A DNA stretch of 64,000 nt from Anabaena lutea FACHB-196 (GCF_014698305.1 NZ_JACJST010000004.1:124001-188000); one strand, 5' to 3'. Positions 29,536-36,577 are shown, counted from the first letter of the stretch. Program-made: numbers and translations. Notes: generated from the sequence alone by a model not told the origin.

Positions 29536-29589
29536 AATTGGGTTATGCTGGTAATTTTTATGGTTAGTAGCCGTAGCATTAACCCAATT
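29536..29589 (-). terminator. Long hairpin downstream of the secreted-protein gene
   Basis: AATTGGGTTATGCT (29536-29549) pairs with AGCATTAACCCAATT (29575-29589) with one bulge. It lies 89 bp beyond the 3' end of the minus-strand gene ending at 29678; it is a terminator candidate or a dispersed palindrome. Confidence 0.45.
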
Positions 29590-29677
29590 TACTATTCTAG
29601 AACAATTGATTCTATCCAGAAAAATTCACAAGTTCTCAGAATTTAGAATGATAGTTTTCAGTCATTTTTAATAGTTT

Positions 29678-30106
29678 CTAACATTTCGTAGCATTGGGAT
29701 CTTCAAATTCACCAGGTTGACGGACAAGCAATTCATTTAAAATCATCTGACCTGAAGGATTTATTACCTGTAATCGAACCAAATCTGATTGAACAGTTTG
29801 CCAGGAAACTCGATATTTATATTTGGAATTAGTCCAGGTGAAGACAGGACGGGCTTTAGTACCAGATGCTATAGCACCAATTAAACAAAGTTTTTTCCCT
29901 GTTTTCAGGTTTAAGTTTTTGTAGTAATATTTACCTTTTGCTTGCCAAAGAGTTAAATTCCAATTGCGTGTTTGACCTTGCACGTCAAAAAATTCCCCCT
30001 CTGGAAAAGCGAGGTTAGCCACAGCTTGATTCTGGACGGCAATATCTGTGACGATAGGCAAAGAAAGACCCAGAACTAAAGCGATGCTTATTCCTTTAAT
30101 TTGCAT
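29678..30106 (-). CDS. Small secreted protein of unknown function
   Basis: 142 residues with an N-terminal signal peptide (about 1-30, ending near AVA) and a probable beta-rich mature part with WNLTLWQAKGKYYY and two Cys that could pair. No family recognised. ATG 30106 is the start. It is the last gene before the repeat-separated toxin-antitoxin array. Confidence 0.55.
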   Translation of the reverse strand: MQIKGISIALVLGLSLPIVTDIAVQNQAVANLAFPEGEFFDVQGQTRNWNLTLWQAKGKYYYKNLNLKTGKKLCLIGAIASGTKARPVFTWTNSKYKYRVSWQTVQSDLVRLQVINPSGQMILNELLVRQPGEFEDPNATKC

Positions 30107-30262
30107 AATTGATTACTACCCTAGAAGTAATATAATTTTAGCTACATCATTCTATGATATTATTTTTTTAATAAACCTCATATTTACGCAATAAAACGCA
30201 AAGTTACCCGGTTAAAATCAGGTAAATAATCAATCTTAGAAGTCGGAGATCTGAATCATAGC

Positions 30263-30426
30263 GATAATTCTCCGGTGAGGTGAATCAATCTGTCATGGTT
30301 CTATTGTCTTCTCTTATTTACATGATATTTGGTGATGGTTGGGTGAGATGATGTGAACAGATACAGGGTTTTTGGGTTGTAATTTAGCGTTATTAATATT
30401 GTTGGGTTTCCTTGCGTCAACCCAAC
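30263..30426 (+). repeat. TA-array repeat, copy 1 (with GTTGGGTT hairpin)
   Basis: Conserved ~110-bp non-coding block (TTCTATTGTCTTCTCTTATT, GAGATGATGTGAACAGATAC) followed by a tail and the hairpin GTTGGGTT (30401-30408)/AACCCAAC (30419-30426). The left arm of the long-range stem is partly lost in this copy. It ends 20 bp from the stop of the putative immunity gene. Confidence 0.92.
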
Positions 30427-30446
30427 CTACACCATAATTTTTATTT

Positions 30447-30788
30447 TCATGAAACTAATTCATCAATTTTTGCTATTTCATGATTTTTCTGATTTTGATA
30501 AAATTCTTCAAACAATGTAAAAAATCTATCTACTGCGCTTTTTTCATCGGCTGAATGGAAGAGAAGAATACTTGACCATAATTGACCTGTTTCTACATTG
30601 AATTTGTGTCTTATCCATTGTAAAAAAGTTTGAAATTCTGTTTCTTCTGCTGTTAAGGGAATACCAATTTCTCGACGGGCAAAATAGTATCCATCTAAAA
30701 ATGCTTGGAGGCTAAAAATAGAATTTTTACCTATATACATTGCAGGTCTTTTTTTGATCTTTTGCAGTAAGTTGTAGAGATTATCCAT
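30447..30788 (-). CDS. Putative immunity protein for papain-fold toxin
   Basis: A 113-residue helical protein starting MDNLYNLLQKIKKRPAMYIG, with SIFSLQAFLDGYYFARREIG at about 23-42. I recognise this KRPxMYIG type as a small family often found in toxin/immunity neighbourhoods, but cannot name a Pfam entry. The start codon is 23 bp downstream of the papain-fold toxin stop on the same strand, the usual toxin-then-immunity order. Function is inferred from this layout. Confidence 0.6.
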   Translation of the reverse strand: MDNLYNLLQKIKKRPAMYIGKNSIFSLQAFLDGYYFARREIGIPLTAEETEFQTFLQWIRHKFNVETGQLWSSILLFHSADEKSAVDRFFTLFEEFYQNQKNHEIAKIDELVS

Positions 30789-30811
30789 GTTTAACTCACT
30801 AAGTTTCTAGG

Positions 30812-31198
30812 TTAAAAGTAAGTTTCTGTGATTTGAAACTCTAATCCTGCATCTAATATAGGTGAATAGAGATTCTGTATCCAGTTTAATGGGGTAATGC
30901 CTTGATGGTGAATATTGTCAAAAACAAGTTCTCCGTCATTTATCTCAATTATAACACCTTCATGATGACCTGTTGTAGCAATCAATTCTCCAATACTATC
31001 ATCATAAATTCTGCCATAAATTGGATCTTGAGAATTTGTATCTACTTTAATATGCTTACCATGAATACTTTGTCTGATTAAAAACTCTTTGATTGCTGTA
31101 GCACGGGGAATACAATCAAATATTCCGTAACTACTGGCAATTGCTATAATTTGTTGATAGATGATATCCTCTTTATTCAAAATCACTCCGGTTGTCAA
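30812..31198 (-). CDS. Papain-fold toxin domain protein (Tox-PL-2 type)
   Basis: Up to 128 residues. The pattern FDCIPRATAIKEFL, then KHIKVDT, IYDDSIGE, TTGHHEGVIIE and LVFDN matches stand-alone papain-fold toxin 2 proteins: catalytic Cys in FDC, His in GHHEG and an Asp/Asn in FDN. Such domains are effectors of polymorphic toxin systems and are thought to act as cysteine proteases or related enzymes. The longest frame begins with TTG at 31198; a TTG at 31180 has CGGAG six bases upstream and may be the true start. It has no trafficking domains, so it is likely an intracellular or remnant cassette. Confidence 0.7.
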   Translation of the reverse strand: MTTGVILNKEDIIYQQIIAIASSYGIFDCIPRATAIKEFLIRQSIHGKHIKVDTNSQDPIYGRIYDDSIGELIATTGHHEGVIIEINDGELVFDNIHHQGITPLNWIQNLYSPILDAGLEFQITETYF

Positions 31199-31266
31199 CT
31201 TTTAATATTTCTACCCTGATTACTACTGATTGATAGTTAAGGGAGTATTAAGTTATTTTTTATATT

Positions 31267-31292
31267 GTTGGGTTTCCTTGTGTCAACCCAAC
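31267..31292 (-). terminator. Stand-alone GTTGGGTT/AACCCAAC hairpin
   Basis: GTTGGGTT (31267-31274) pairs with AACCCAAC (31285-31292), 10 bp after the 3' end of the Uma2 gene (ends at 31303, minus strand). It is the same hairpin as in array copies 1, 3 and 6, without the 110-bp block. Confidence 0.65.
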
Positions 31293-31302
31293 CTACAAAA
31301 TA

Positions 31303-31896
31303 CTACTTTTTAATACCTTTAATAAATTCTGTTCTCGCATCAATAATGGAAGGTATTAAAACACAATTCACAAATAAATCTATATCTAAATCTGGCAATA
31401 ATTCACTTTGATTAATTTGCTCATAGTTATTTTTTTTGAGATGATATAAAGACAAGTGATTATTTTCCCAAAACCAAACTTCAGTAATATTAAACCTTTT
31501 GTATTTTTCTAGTTTGTCAATACTACCACTGGTAATATTAACCTCAATTGCTAAATCTGGATTTTCTTTTTTTTCTCCGATGTAATAAGATTCATCAGGT
31601 TCAAAGGAAGCACTTTTTTCTTTTGCGCGACGAGTAGCACTACCTACTGGGATAAAGTTTATCCCTTTTTCAAAAAGATATGCTTCTATTAAAATAGCGA
31701 TAATTTTTTTGATATTTTCGTGTTGTTCACCAAGTGTCGTAAATTCGATGCACCCATCAAGATAAGTTATCCGCAAGTTTCCTGCGTCTGCGGTTAAGGT
31801 TTCTATGATTTCAAATTCCTTCCAGGTATAATAACCAGGTAGAAGAAATCGCTGTTCGGAAATTGTGGTAGTTTTGTCTAGGATTTGGATAGTCAT
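31303..31896 (-). CDS. Uma2 family (DUF820) putative endonuclease
   Basis: 197 residues of the Uma2/DUF820 family, which has a PD-(D/E)XK restriction-endonuclease-like fold and is greatly expanded in cyanobacteria. Visible core: GCIEFTTLGEQHE, FEPDESYYIG, and NPDLAIEV (the D and E of the active site), followed by KLEKYKRFNITEVWFW. Function in cells is unknown. The start is ATG 31896. It lies inside the toxin-antitoxin array. Confidence 0.88.
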   Translation of the reverse strand: MTIQILDKTTTISEQRFLLPGYYTWKEFEIIETLTADAGNLRITYLDGCIEFTTLGEQHENIKKIIAILIEAYLFEKGINFIPVGSATRRAKEKSASFEPDESYYIGEKKENPDLAIEVNITSGSIDKLEKYKRFNITEVWFWENNHLSLYHLKKNNYEQINQSELLPDLDIDLFVNCVLIPSIIDARTEFIKGIKK

Positions 31897-31938
31897 AGTA
31901 ATTTTATGGTTATGACTTTAATCTTGATTATAACTCAT

Positions 31939-32048
31939 GGTGAGGTGAATGTTTCTAGGTGTATCTGTCATGGTTCTATTGTCTTCTCTTATTTACATGA
32001 TAGCTTGTGATATTTGGATGAGATGATGTGAACAGATACAGGGTTTTT
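31939..32048 (+). repeat. TA-array repeat, copy 2 (no terminal hairpin)
   Basis: The 110-bp block with an intact GTATCTGT...ACAGATAC pair. It runs into the promoter of the MazEF-like operon instead of a hairpin. Confidence 0.92.
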
Positions 32049-32072
32049 GTAGACTCATCCAGCATCATTTGA

Positions 32073-32078
32073 TATAAT
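32073..32078 (+). promoter_or_regulatory. TATAAT -10 element of the MazEF-like operon
   Basis: A perfect TATAAT 17 bp before the ATG at 32095. The -35 region would fall just after the end of repeat copy 2; no convincing TTGACA is seen. Confidence 0.4.
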
Positions 32079-32094
32079 GTAGAATAATGATCGC

Positions 32095-32424
32095 ATGATG
32101 ATAAAAGCAATGTCACAGGCAGGATTAAATTTATTCATTCCTATGGAGTTACTGATTAACTCCTTAAATGCGCTAACTTTATCAGAAAAACGGCAGATTT
32201 CGCAGCTTCTTAATGAAGCTATTGCTGATGCTGAAGGGGAAAATGGGCGAGAAAATGAAACTACTAAAAGAGAAATTCAATTAATGGGTGATGAATATGC
32301 AAATGGAAATTACAGTCAATTTAGTAATATCCAAGAACAGTTAAAACAAGGAGCTATTAAAAGAGCAGAACGTGATTTAGGATTAGTTGAAGAGTGGTTT
32401 AATCTGGAAGAAGAAGCGTGTTAA
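32095..32424 (+). CDS. Putative antitoxin of MazF-type toxin
   Basis: 109 residues, acidic overall, with LTLSEKRQISQLLNEAI (about 27-43) and a charged helical C-terminus that would wrap the toxin. No classical AbrB-type MazE motif is visible, so the family is uncertain. Its last codons overlap the GTG start of the MazF-type gene by 7 bp, which is standard antitoxin-toxin coupling. Internal ATGs at 32098 and 32110 are alternative starts. Confidence 0.7.
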   Translation: MMIKAMSQAGLNLFIPMELLINSLNALTLSEKRQISQLLNEAIADAEGENGRENETTKREIQLMGDEYANGNYSQFSNIQEQLKQGAIKRAERDLGLVEEWFNLEEEAC

Positions 32425-32792
32425 GTAAAGGAAAAATTATCTATCCCCAGCGTGGTGAAATCTACTTGGTTAATTTTGATCCAACTATAGGTTCAGAAAT
32501 CAAAAAAACACGCCCAGCTTTAATTTTGCAGAATGACGTTTCTAATCAATATAGTCCTATAACTATTGTAGCTGCTCTTACTTCTCAGTTTACAGAACCT
32601 TTGTATCCTACTGAAGTGCTAATTAAAGTACCAGAAGGAGGTTTACAGGTTGATTCTGTTGCGCTTCTTAATCAAATTCGTTCTATTGATAAACAAAGAT
32701 TAATTAAACGTTTGGGTGTTCTGGAATCAGTTACAATGGAACAAGTAGATAAAGCAATTCAGATTAGTTTGGGTTTAGTGAATTTAACATAA
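32418..32792 (+). CDS. MazF/PemK-type toxin (putative mRNA interferase)
   Basis: 124 residues, PemK/MazF fold. The N-terminal signature PQRGEIYLVNFDPTIGSEIK then KTRPALIL holds the catalytic Arg/Thr region, and VALLNQIRSIDKQRLIKRLG is the typical C-terminal block. These toxins cut mRNA at short sequences. GTG start at 32418 overlapping the antitoxin. Full-length, no frame damage. Repeat copy 3 begins right after the stop. Confidence 0.9.
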   Translation: MLSKGKIIYPQRGEIYLVNFDPTIGSEIKKTRPALILQNDVSNQYSPITIVAALTSQFTEPLYPTEVLIKVPEGGLQVDSVALLNQIRSIDKQRLIKRLGVLESVTMEQVDKAIQISLGLVNLT

Positions 32793-32793
32793 A

Positions 32794-32957
32794 TGAATAT
32801 TTTTATGTGTATCTGTGATGGTTATATTGTCTTCTTTTATTTACATGATAGTTGGTGATGGTTGGGTGACATGATGTGAACAGATACAGGGTTTTTGGGT
32901 TGTAATAAGTGCGTTATTAATAGTGGGTATTGTTGGGTTTTCTTGCGTCAACCCAAC
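32794..32957 (+). repeat. TA-array repeat, copy 3 (with GTTGGGTT hairpin)
   Basis: The block with an intact 8-bp long-range stem, a tail with GTGCGTTATTAAT, and hairpin GTTGGGTT (32932-32939)/AACCCAAC (32950-32957). It ends 7 bp before the stop of the YgiT-type gene. Confidence 0.92.
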
Positions 32958-32964
32958 CTACTAA

Positions 32965-33183
32965 CTAAGGTGATGATGAACTTACTAAATCTGCTGTTTC
33001 TCGGTCTAAAACGGTGAGGGCTTCTTGAATTAATTCAACTTCATGAGTTTCAAAAAGTGATTCACCACATTGATCACAAACCCATGCTGGAATTGCATTC
33101 CAAGAAATATGATAGCCTTTTCTATCAATGGTAAATGGGGCTGTTCCTCTGTGCATTTGTCCTTTACAATATAAGCATTCCAT
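32965..33183 (-). CDS. YgiT-type zinc finger protein (orphan antitoxin domain)
   Basis: 72 residues with two CxxC pairs (C3/C6 in ECLYCKG and C36/C39 in VCDQCGE), a MqsA/YgiT-like zinc-binding domain that usually acts as antitoxin to a DUF4258 toxin. The true start is ATG 33183, with AAGGAG eight bases upstream; the frame stays open further upstream only by chance. The expected toxin gene is absent: the upstream DNA is instead a remnant of higB on the opposite strand. Confidence 0.82.
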   Translation of the reverse strand: MECLYCKGQMHRGTAPFTIDRKGYHISWNAIPAWVCDQCGESLFETHEVELIQEALTVLDRETADLVSSSSP

Positions 33184-33197
33184 TTTAAAGTCTCCTT

Positions 33198-33290
33198 GTG
33201 AAATCAGATACAGTTTCTGGTAATTGGCGTTTAACTTTTGTTTTTGAAGATGGGGATGCTTACGACGTAAATTACGAGGATTATCATTAG
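33198..33290 (+). pseudogene. higB: Truncated HigB toxin (C-terminal remnant)
   Basis: Only the last ~23 codons of a RelE/HigB toxin remain: GNWRLTFVFEDGDAYDVNY then EDYH and stop at 33288-33290, the typical HigB ending. About 65 N-terminal residues are missing; the sequence before it belongs to the ygiT leader. The stop lies 4 bp before the higA ATG, as in an intact operon. Confidence 0.85.
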
Positions 33291-33294
33291 GATT

Positions 33295-33594
33295 ATGAAC
33301 ATGAATACTAACAGAAAACCTAGACATCCTGGTGCTTTGATTAAACGTCAATATTTAGAACCTTTAAATATGACGGTGACAGAACTTGCTAATATTTTGG
33401 GTGTGTCTCGAAAAACGGTTTCGGAAATTGTGAATGAACGTGCAAGTGTAACACCTAATATTGCTTTGCGGTTAGCAAGTGCTTTTCAAACTACGCCGGA
33501 ACTTTGGTTAAATCTTCAGCAAAAATTTGATATTTGGTGTGCAAAAAATGAGTCTGAAGAATGGAAAAATATTTCACCTATTGAAATTAGTTAA
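33295..33594 (+). CDS. higA: HigA family antitoxin
   Basis: 99 residues with the HigA/VapI-type XRE helix-turn-helix: RHPGALIKRQYLEPLNMTV, then TELANILGVSRKTVSEIVNE and TTPELWLNLQQKFD. It would bind its own promoter and neutralise HigB, but the partner toxin is reduced to a remnant just upstream. ATG 33295 is the likely start (a second Met is two codons later). Coding integrity suggests it is either still useful or only recently orphaned. Confidence 0.93.
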   Translation: MNMNTNRKPRHPGALIKRQYLEPLNMTVTELANILGVSRKTVSEIVNERASVTPNIALRLASAFQTTPELWLNLQQKFDIWCAKNESEEWKNISPIEIS

Positions 33595-33599
33595 AATAG

Positions 33600-33760
33600 T
33601 TCGGGTGATAATTCTCAGGTAAGGTGAATGTTTCGGTGGTGTATCTGTGATGGTTCTATTGTCTTCTCTTATTTACATGATAGTTGGTGATGGTTGGGTG
33701 AGATGATGTGAACAGATATAGGGTTATTAAGGGTGGCTTATATTGTTGTTAAGCCACCCT
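33600..33760 (+). repeat. TA-array repeat, copy 4 (with GGGTGGCTTA hairpin)
   Basis: The block starts 6 bp after the higA stop. The right arm reads ACAGATAT, so the closing stem keeps pairing through a G-U. The terminal hairpin has a different sequence: GGGTGGCTTA (33731-33740) with TAAGCCACCC (33750-33759). Confidence 0.92.
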
Positions 33761-33783
33761 ACAGGAATTAAAAAGATATGAAA

Positions 33784-34197
33784 TCAAACAAATGGATTGA
33801 TAATTCTTACTTTATTCTCTATTAGTTGATTATGTTGCATATCTTCTGAGTAAATGATGGAACATTGACTTAATAAAGCTGTAGCTATAATCAAACTATC
33901 CCAATAAGAGTAGTTATATTTTGCATTGATTTCTAATGCTTGTATAACTTCTGTTGTGTTAATTGCCTGAACAGGAAAAGTATTCACTATATCTGATATG
34001 ATTGTAATAGCATCTGTTTTTGATGTGAATTTTTTTCTAGTTAAAACATGAAATAATTCTCCTAAAACCTGAGTGCTAACTAACAGAGATGAAGAATGAT
34101 TTTTGATGATTTGTGCAACTTGTTGGGATTTTTCGGGCGGATTTTTAGCATAGAGATAAATCCAGAGATTGCTATCGAGAAAGATATTATCTGTCAT
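33784..34197 (-). CDS. PIN-domain toxin, VapC-like
   Basis: 137 residues, PIN fold with the acidic metal-binding set D8 (FLDSN), E47 (GELFHV), D100 (YWDSL) and D119 (SED). VapC toxins are Mg-dependent RNases. It overlaps the upstream antitoxin gene by 11 bp. Full length and undamaged. Confidence 0.9.
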   Translation of the reverse strand: MTDNIFLDSNLWIYLYAKNPPEKSQQVAQIIKNHSSSLLVSTQVLGELFHVLTRKKFTSKTDAITIISDIVNTFPVQAINTTEVIQALEINAKYNYSYWDSLIIATALLSQCSIIYSEDMQHNQLIENKVRIINPFV

Positions 34198-34423
34198 AAA
34201 TTTCTTCTCGATTAAATTTGTAGTCTGCGGGAAGTGGGAAGGAGTAGTTATTTACTCTCGCTAAGAATTGCTGTATTTTGGATTCTTGAGAATCTATTGG
34301 TTGTGTAGATTCGCTGGGTTCGAGAATCATAATTTGTATGGTTTTACCTTCTAATTCGGAACTTAGTTTTTCATTCAAAATAAGTTCACCGTTGGTACAG
34401 GTTGCTTGGATGATTTGCAGCAT
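34187..34423 (-). CDS. Putative VapB-like antitoxin
   Basis: 78 residues. The N-terminal half (LQIIQATCTNGELILNEKL) looks like a short beta-rich DNA-binding domain; the C-terminal half (LPADYKFNREEIYDR) would bind the PIN toxin. It starts at ATG 34423 and overlaps the toxin by 11 bp, a coupled antitoxin-toxin order. Confidence 0.72.
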   Translation of the reverse strand: MLQIIQATCTNGELILNEKLSSELEGKTIQIMILEPSESTQPIDSQESKIQQFLARVNNYSFPLPADYKFNREEIYDR

Positions 34424-34558
34424 TATGAATAACCTTAAATCCTATATAAAATTTTTCGGTATGATCCTATTATAAACTACGCACTAAATATCCCCGATTT
34501 CTTTTCAAGATTTTCTATCATATCCATAATTAATCTTAGAAGTCGGGGATCTAAATCA

Positions 34559-34699
34559 TGTGAGGTGAATGTTTCGGTGGTGTATCTGTGATGTTTATAT
34601 TGTCTTTTCTTATTTACATGATGGTTGGTGATTGTTGGGTGAGATGATGTGAACAGATACAGGGTTTTTAATAGTGGGTTATGTTGTTGCTAACCCACT
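34559..34699 (+). repeat. TA-array repeat, copy 5 (with AGTGGGTTA hairpin)
   Basis: The block has an intact GTATCTGT/ACAGATAC pair; the hairpin is AGTGGGTTA (34673-34681)/TAACCCACT (34691-34699). The 25 bp to its left (TTAGAAGTCGGGGATCTAAA) resemble the left flank of copy 1. It ends 7 bp before the hicA remnant's stop. Confidence 0.92.
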
Positions 34700-34706
34700 C
34701 AAAGTA

Positions 34707-34930
34707 TTACTTATTTTCTAAAAATTCATCTACGGTAATTCCTGCTTGTCTAATTAAACTTCTGAGTAATCCTGGTGCTAGTTCTTTATGATTAGGAACT
34801 GATAAAATGGGTTTTGATTCGTGCCAAAGTATAGTATGATATGACTTCCGGTTTGATGATCTACAGCATAGCCAAATTTTTCAAATATTTTGACTGTTTG
34901 TTTACCGGAAATATTTGATAAGCGTCCCAT
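34707..34930 (-). pseudogene. hicA: HicA toxin disrupted by a frameshift
   Basis: ATG 34930 begins MGRLSNISGKQTVKIFEKFG and reads well to GSHIIL. A 5-bp tandem duplication (ATACTATACT on the minus strand; 34828-34837) then shifts the frame, giving a stop after about 49 residues. In the restored frame the text continues LWHESKPILSVPNHKELAPG ... DEFLENK to a stop at 34707, a complete HicA. The total length (224 bp) equals a normal 73-codon frame plus 5 bp. The ATG abuts the hicB stop. Confidence 0.9.
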
Positions 34931-35149
34931 TTATACTACTACTTCCCCTACAAAAGATTGAGATTCTTTTGTTACATAGGGTTTCCCATGTTTTTCTAAT
35001 ACGTGAAGATAGCCTTTTATTGCATCTTTGATATTTTCAATTGCTTCATCTAAGCTTTTACCTTGACTGACACAACCAGGAAGTTCTGGTACTTCAGCAA
35101 CGTAACCTAGATATTCTGAATCATAGGTGAATATTACTTGAAATTTCAT
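34931..35149 (-). CDS. hicB: HicB family antitoxin
   Basis: 72 residues, the partial RNase-H-fold HicB type: FQVIFTYDSEYLGYVAEVPE, LPGCVSQGKSLDEAIENIKDAI. It neutralises the HicA mRNA interferase. Here the antitoxin gene comes first and its TAA directly abuts the ATG of the (frameshifted) hicA. Intact. Confidence 0.93.
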   Translation of the reverse strand: MKFQVIFTYDSEYLGYVAEVPELPGCVSQGKSLDEAIENIKDAIKGYLHVLEKHGKPYVTKESQSFVGEVVV

Positions 35150-35229
35150 ACAGGAGGGGTTTGTATATTTGTGTGCTGATTATTAATATATCTAATTTTC
35201 TTGGCTAGTTGTTCGAGAATTTGATTTTG

Positions 35230-35419
35230 TTCGGGTGATAATTCTCAGGTGAGGTGAATGTTTCGATGGTGTATCTGTGATGGTTCTATTGTCTTCTCTT
35301 ATTTACATGATCGCTTGTGATGGTTGGGTGATATGATGTGAATAGATACAGGGTTTTTGGATTTTAATAAGTGCGTTATTAATGGTGGGTATTGTTGGGT
35401 TTCCTTGCGTCAACCCAAC
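35230..35419 (+). repeat. TA-array repeat, copy 6 (with GTTGGGTT hairpin)
   Basis: The block's right arm reads ATAGATAC, converting one G-C pair of the closing stem to G-U. Hairpin GTTGGGTT (35394-35401)/AACCCAAC (35412-35419). It ends 16 bp from the parE stop. Confidence 0.92.
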
Positions 35420-35434
35420 CTACTTGCTAATTAC

Positions 35435-35761
35435 TCATATTTCTAAATCCTCATCTAATATTGTTTCAATGTCTCTTGCACCATGAATAATTCGCAAAAT
35501 ATCAATTTCTGATTCAGTGATACGATAAAAAATGAGATATTTTTTAAATCCTTTGATAGATTGTTGTCGAATATCTGCTAAGTTGGGAAGAGAAAATTGA
35601 CAGATTTTTCCCATAGCTGGAGTTTTAGCTAATTGTTTAAATGTTGTTTCTGCTGCTATTAGAAAGCGGTCGGAAACATCTAAGCTATCTTCTGCTATGT
35701 AGGTAGCTAAATCTATCAAGTCGCGGATAACTTGAGGTCTTTTTTTAATTGCAAACATCAT
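35435..35761 (-). CDS. parE: RelE/ParE-type toxin
   Basis: 108 residues, ParE/RelE superfamily: FAIKKRPQVIRDLIDLATYI, GKICQFSLPNLADIRQQSI, YLIFYRITESEIDILRIIHGARD is the conserved C-terminal block. ParE toxins inhibit gyrase, while RelE types cut mRNA; ParD-type pairing favours the former. Two adjacent Met codons (35761, 35758); the start lies 2 bp after the antitoxin stop. Intact. Confidence 0.9.
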   Translation of the reverse strand: MMFAIKKRPQVIRDLIDLATYIAEDSLDVSDRFLIAAETTFKQLAKTPAMGKICQFSLPNLADIRQQSIKGFKKYLIFYRITESEIDILRIIHGARDIETILDEDLEI

Positions 35762-35763
35762 GG

Positions 35764-36027
35764 CTAAATTGCACTTTGACGTTTGTTAGTTTTTTCACGA
35801 ACTGCTTGACGAATATCTTCCCAATCTTGAGCAGTCATTTCTGTTGCATTTCCTGAGTTTAATCCTTCTAAAAGCAGGGTTTGTAGTCGTTCGTTTGCTC
35901 TCTGTTTTTGGTCTTGTCGCACTAATTCCCGAAAATATTCACTAACGCTGCTGTAACCTCCTTGCGCTACCTGTTCTTCTATATAATCGCGCATGGTATC
36001 AGGTAAAGAAATATTCATACTTTTCAT
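35764..36027 (-). CDS. parD: ParD-type ribbon-helix-helix antitoxin
   Basis: 87 residues. The N-terminal ribbon-helix-helix (MNISLPDTMRDYIEEQVAQG, YSSVSEYFRELVRQDQ) is typical of ParD. The C-terminal half is charged and would bind the toxin. M1 (36027) or M4 (36018) may start translation. It is directly upstream of and coupled to parE. Confidence 0.92.
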   Translation of the reverse strand: MKSMNISLPDTMRDYIEEQVAQGGYSSVSEYFRELVRQDQKQRANERLQTLLLEGLNSGNATEMTAQDWEDIRQAVREKTNKRQSAI

Positions 36028-36140
36028 AATGTGATTTCCTAAATCTACTTTTTTATAGTATGGCAGATTTTGTCATTTTCTGCCATCTCTATGAAAATAA
36101 GTATTTACGACAATTAATTTTAGTAGCTAAAGATACTTAT

Positions 36141-36313
36141 AATAATTCTCAGGTGAGGTGAATGTTTCTGTGGTGTATCTGTGATGGTTCTATTGTCTTC
36201 TCTTATTTACACGATCGCTTGTGATGGTTGGGTGAGATGATGTGAACAGATACAGGGTTTTTGAATTGTAATTTAGTGTTATTAATGGTGGGTTATTTTG
36301 TCGCTAACCCACC
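36141..36313 (+). repeat. TA-array repeat, copy 7 (with GGTGGGTTA hairpin)
   Basis: The block has a perfect closing stem, GTATCTGT (36175-36182) and ACAGATAC (36246-36253). The hairpin is GGTGGGTTA (36287-36295)/TAACCCACC (36305-36313). It ends 19 bp from the stop of the small HTH gene. Confidence 0.92.
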
Positions 36314-36331
36314 CTATGGTATTGTTTATCC

Positions 36332-36577
36332 CTAGTTAAAAGAAAGGGATTTCTGTATACCTAAATGTGTAATATGTATCTCATCTACGTCGTTAAAATG
36401 TTGATGTCGGTTCTTGATATAATCCTGCTTACCTAAGTAAATTAAGATTTTTGCTAATTCATTATCGTCTAAACCTGTTTTTTCACGAATTTGTTGAAAG
36501 ATTATTGCTTTTGATTCATCACCATCAGCGATTTCAGCAATAATTCTTAAAACTAAGTCTATTTGTTCTTGAGTCAT
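36332..36577 (-). CDS. Small winged-helix-like protein of unknown function
   Basis: 81 residues, helical with a winged-helix-like layout (LDDNELAKILIYLGKQDYIKN followed by a short beta-rich wing). It could be a solitary regulator or an orphan antitoxin, given its place at the end of the array. I do not recognise a named family. ATG 36577. Confidence 0.6.
   Translation of the reverse strand: MTQEQIDLVLRIIAEIADGDESKAIIFQQIREKTGLDDNELAKILIYLGKQDYIKNRHQHFNDVDEIHITHLGIQKSLSFN

Noticed and set aside
32965..33351. Longer 128-codon version of the YgiT gene
   Set aside because: The upstream part is antisense to the higB remnant and higA start; ATG 33183 has a strong AAGGAG site.
30263..36313. CRISPR array
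   Set aside because: Repeats are ~110 bp and spaced by 0.5-1.7 kb of coding DNA, with no cas genes.
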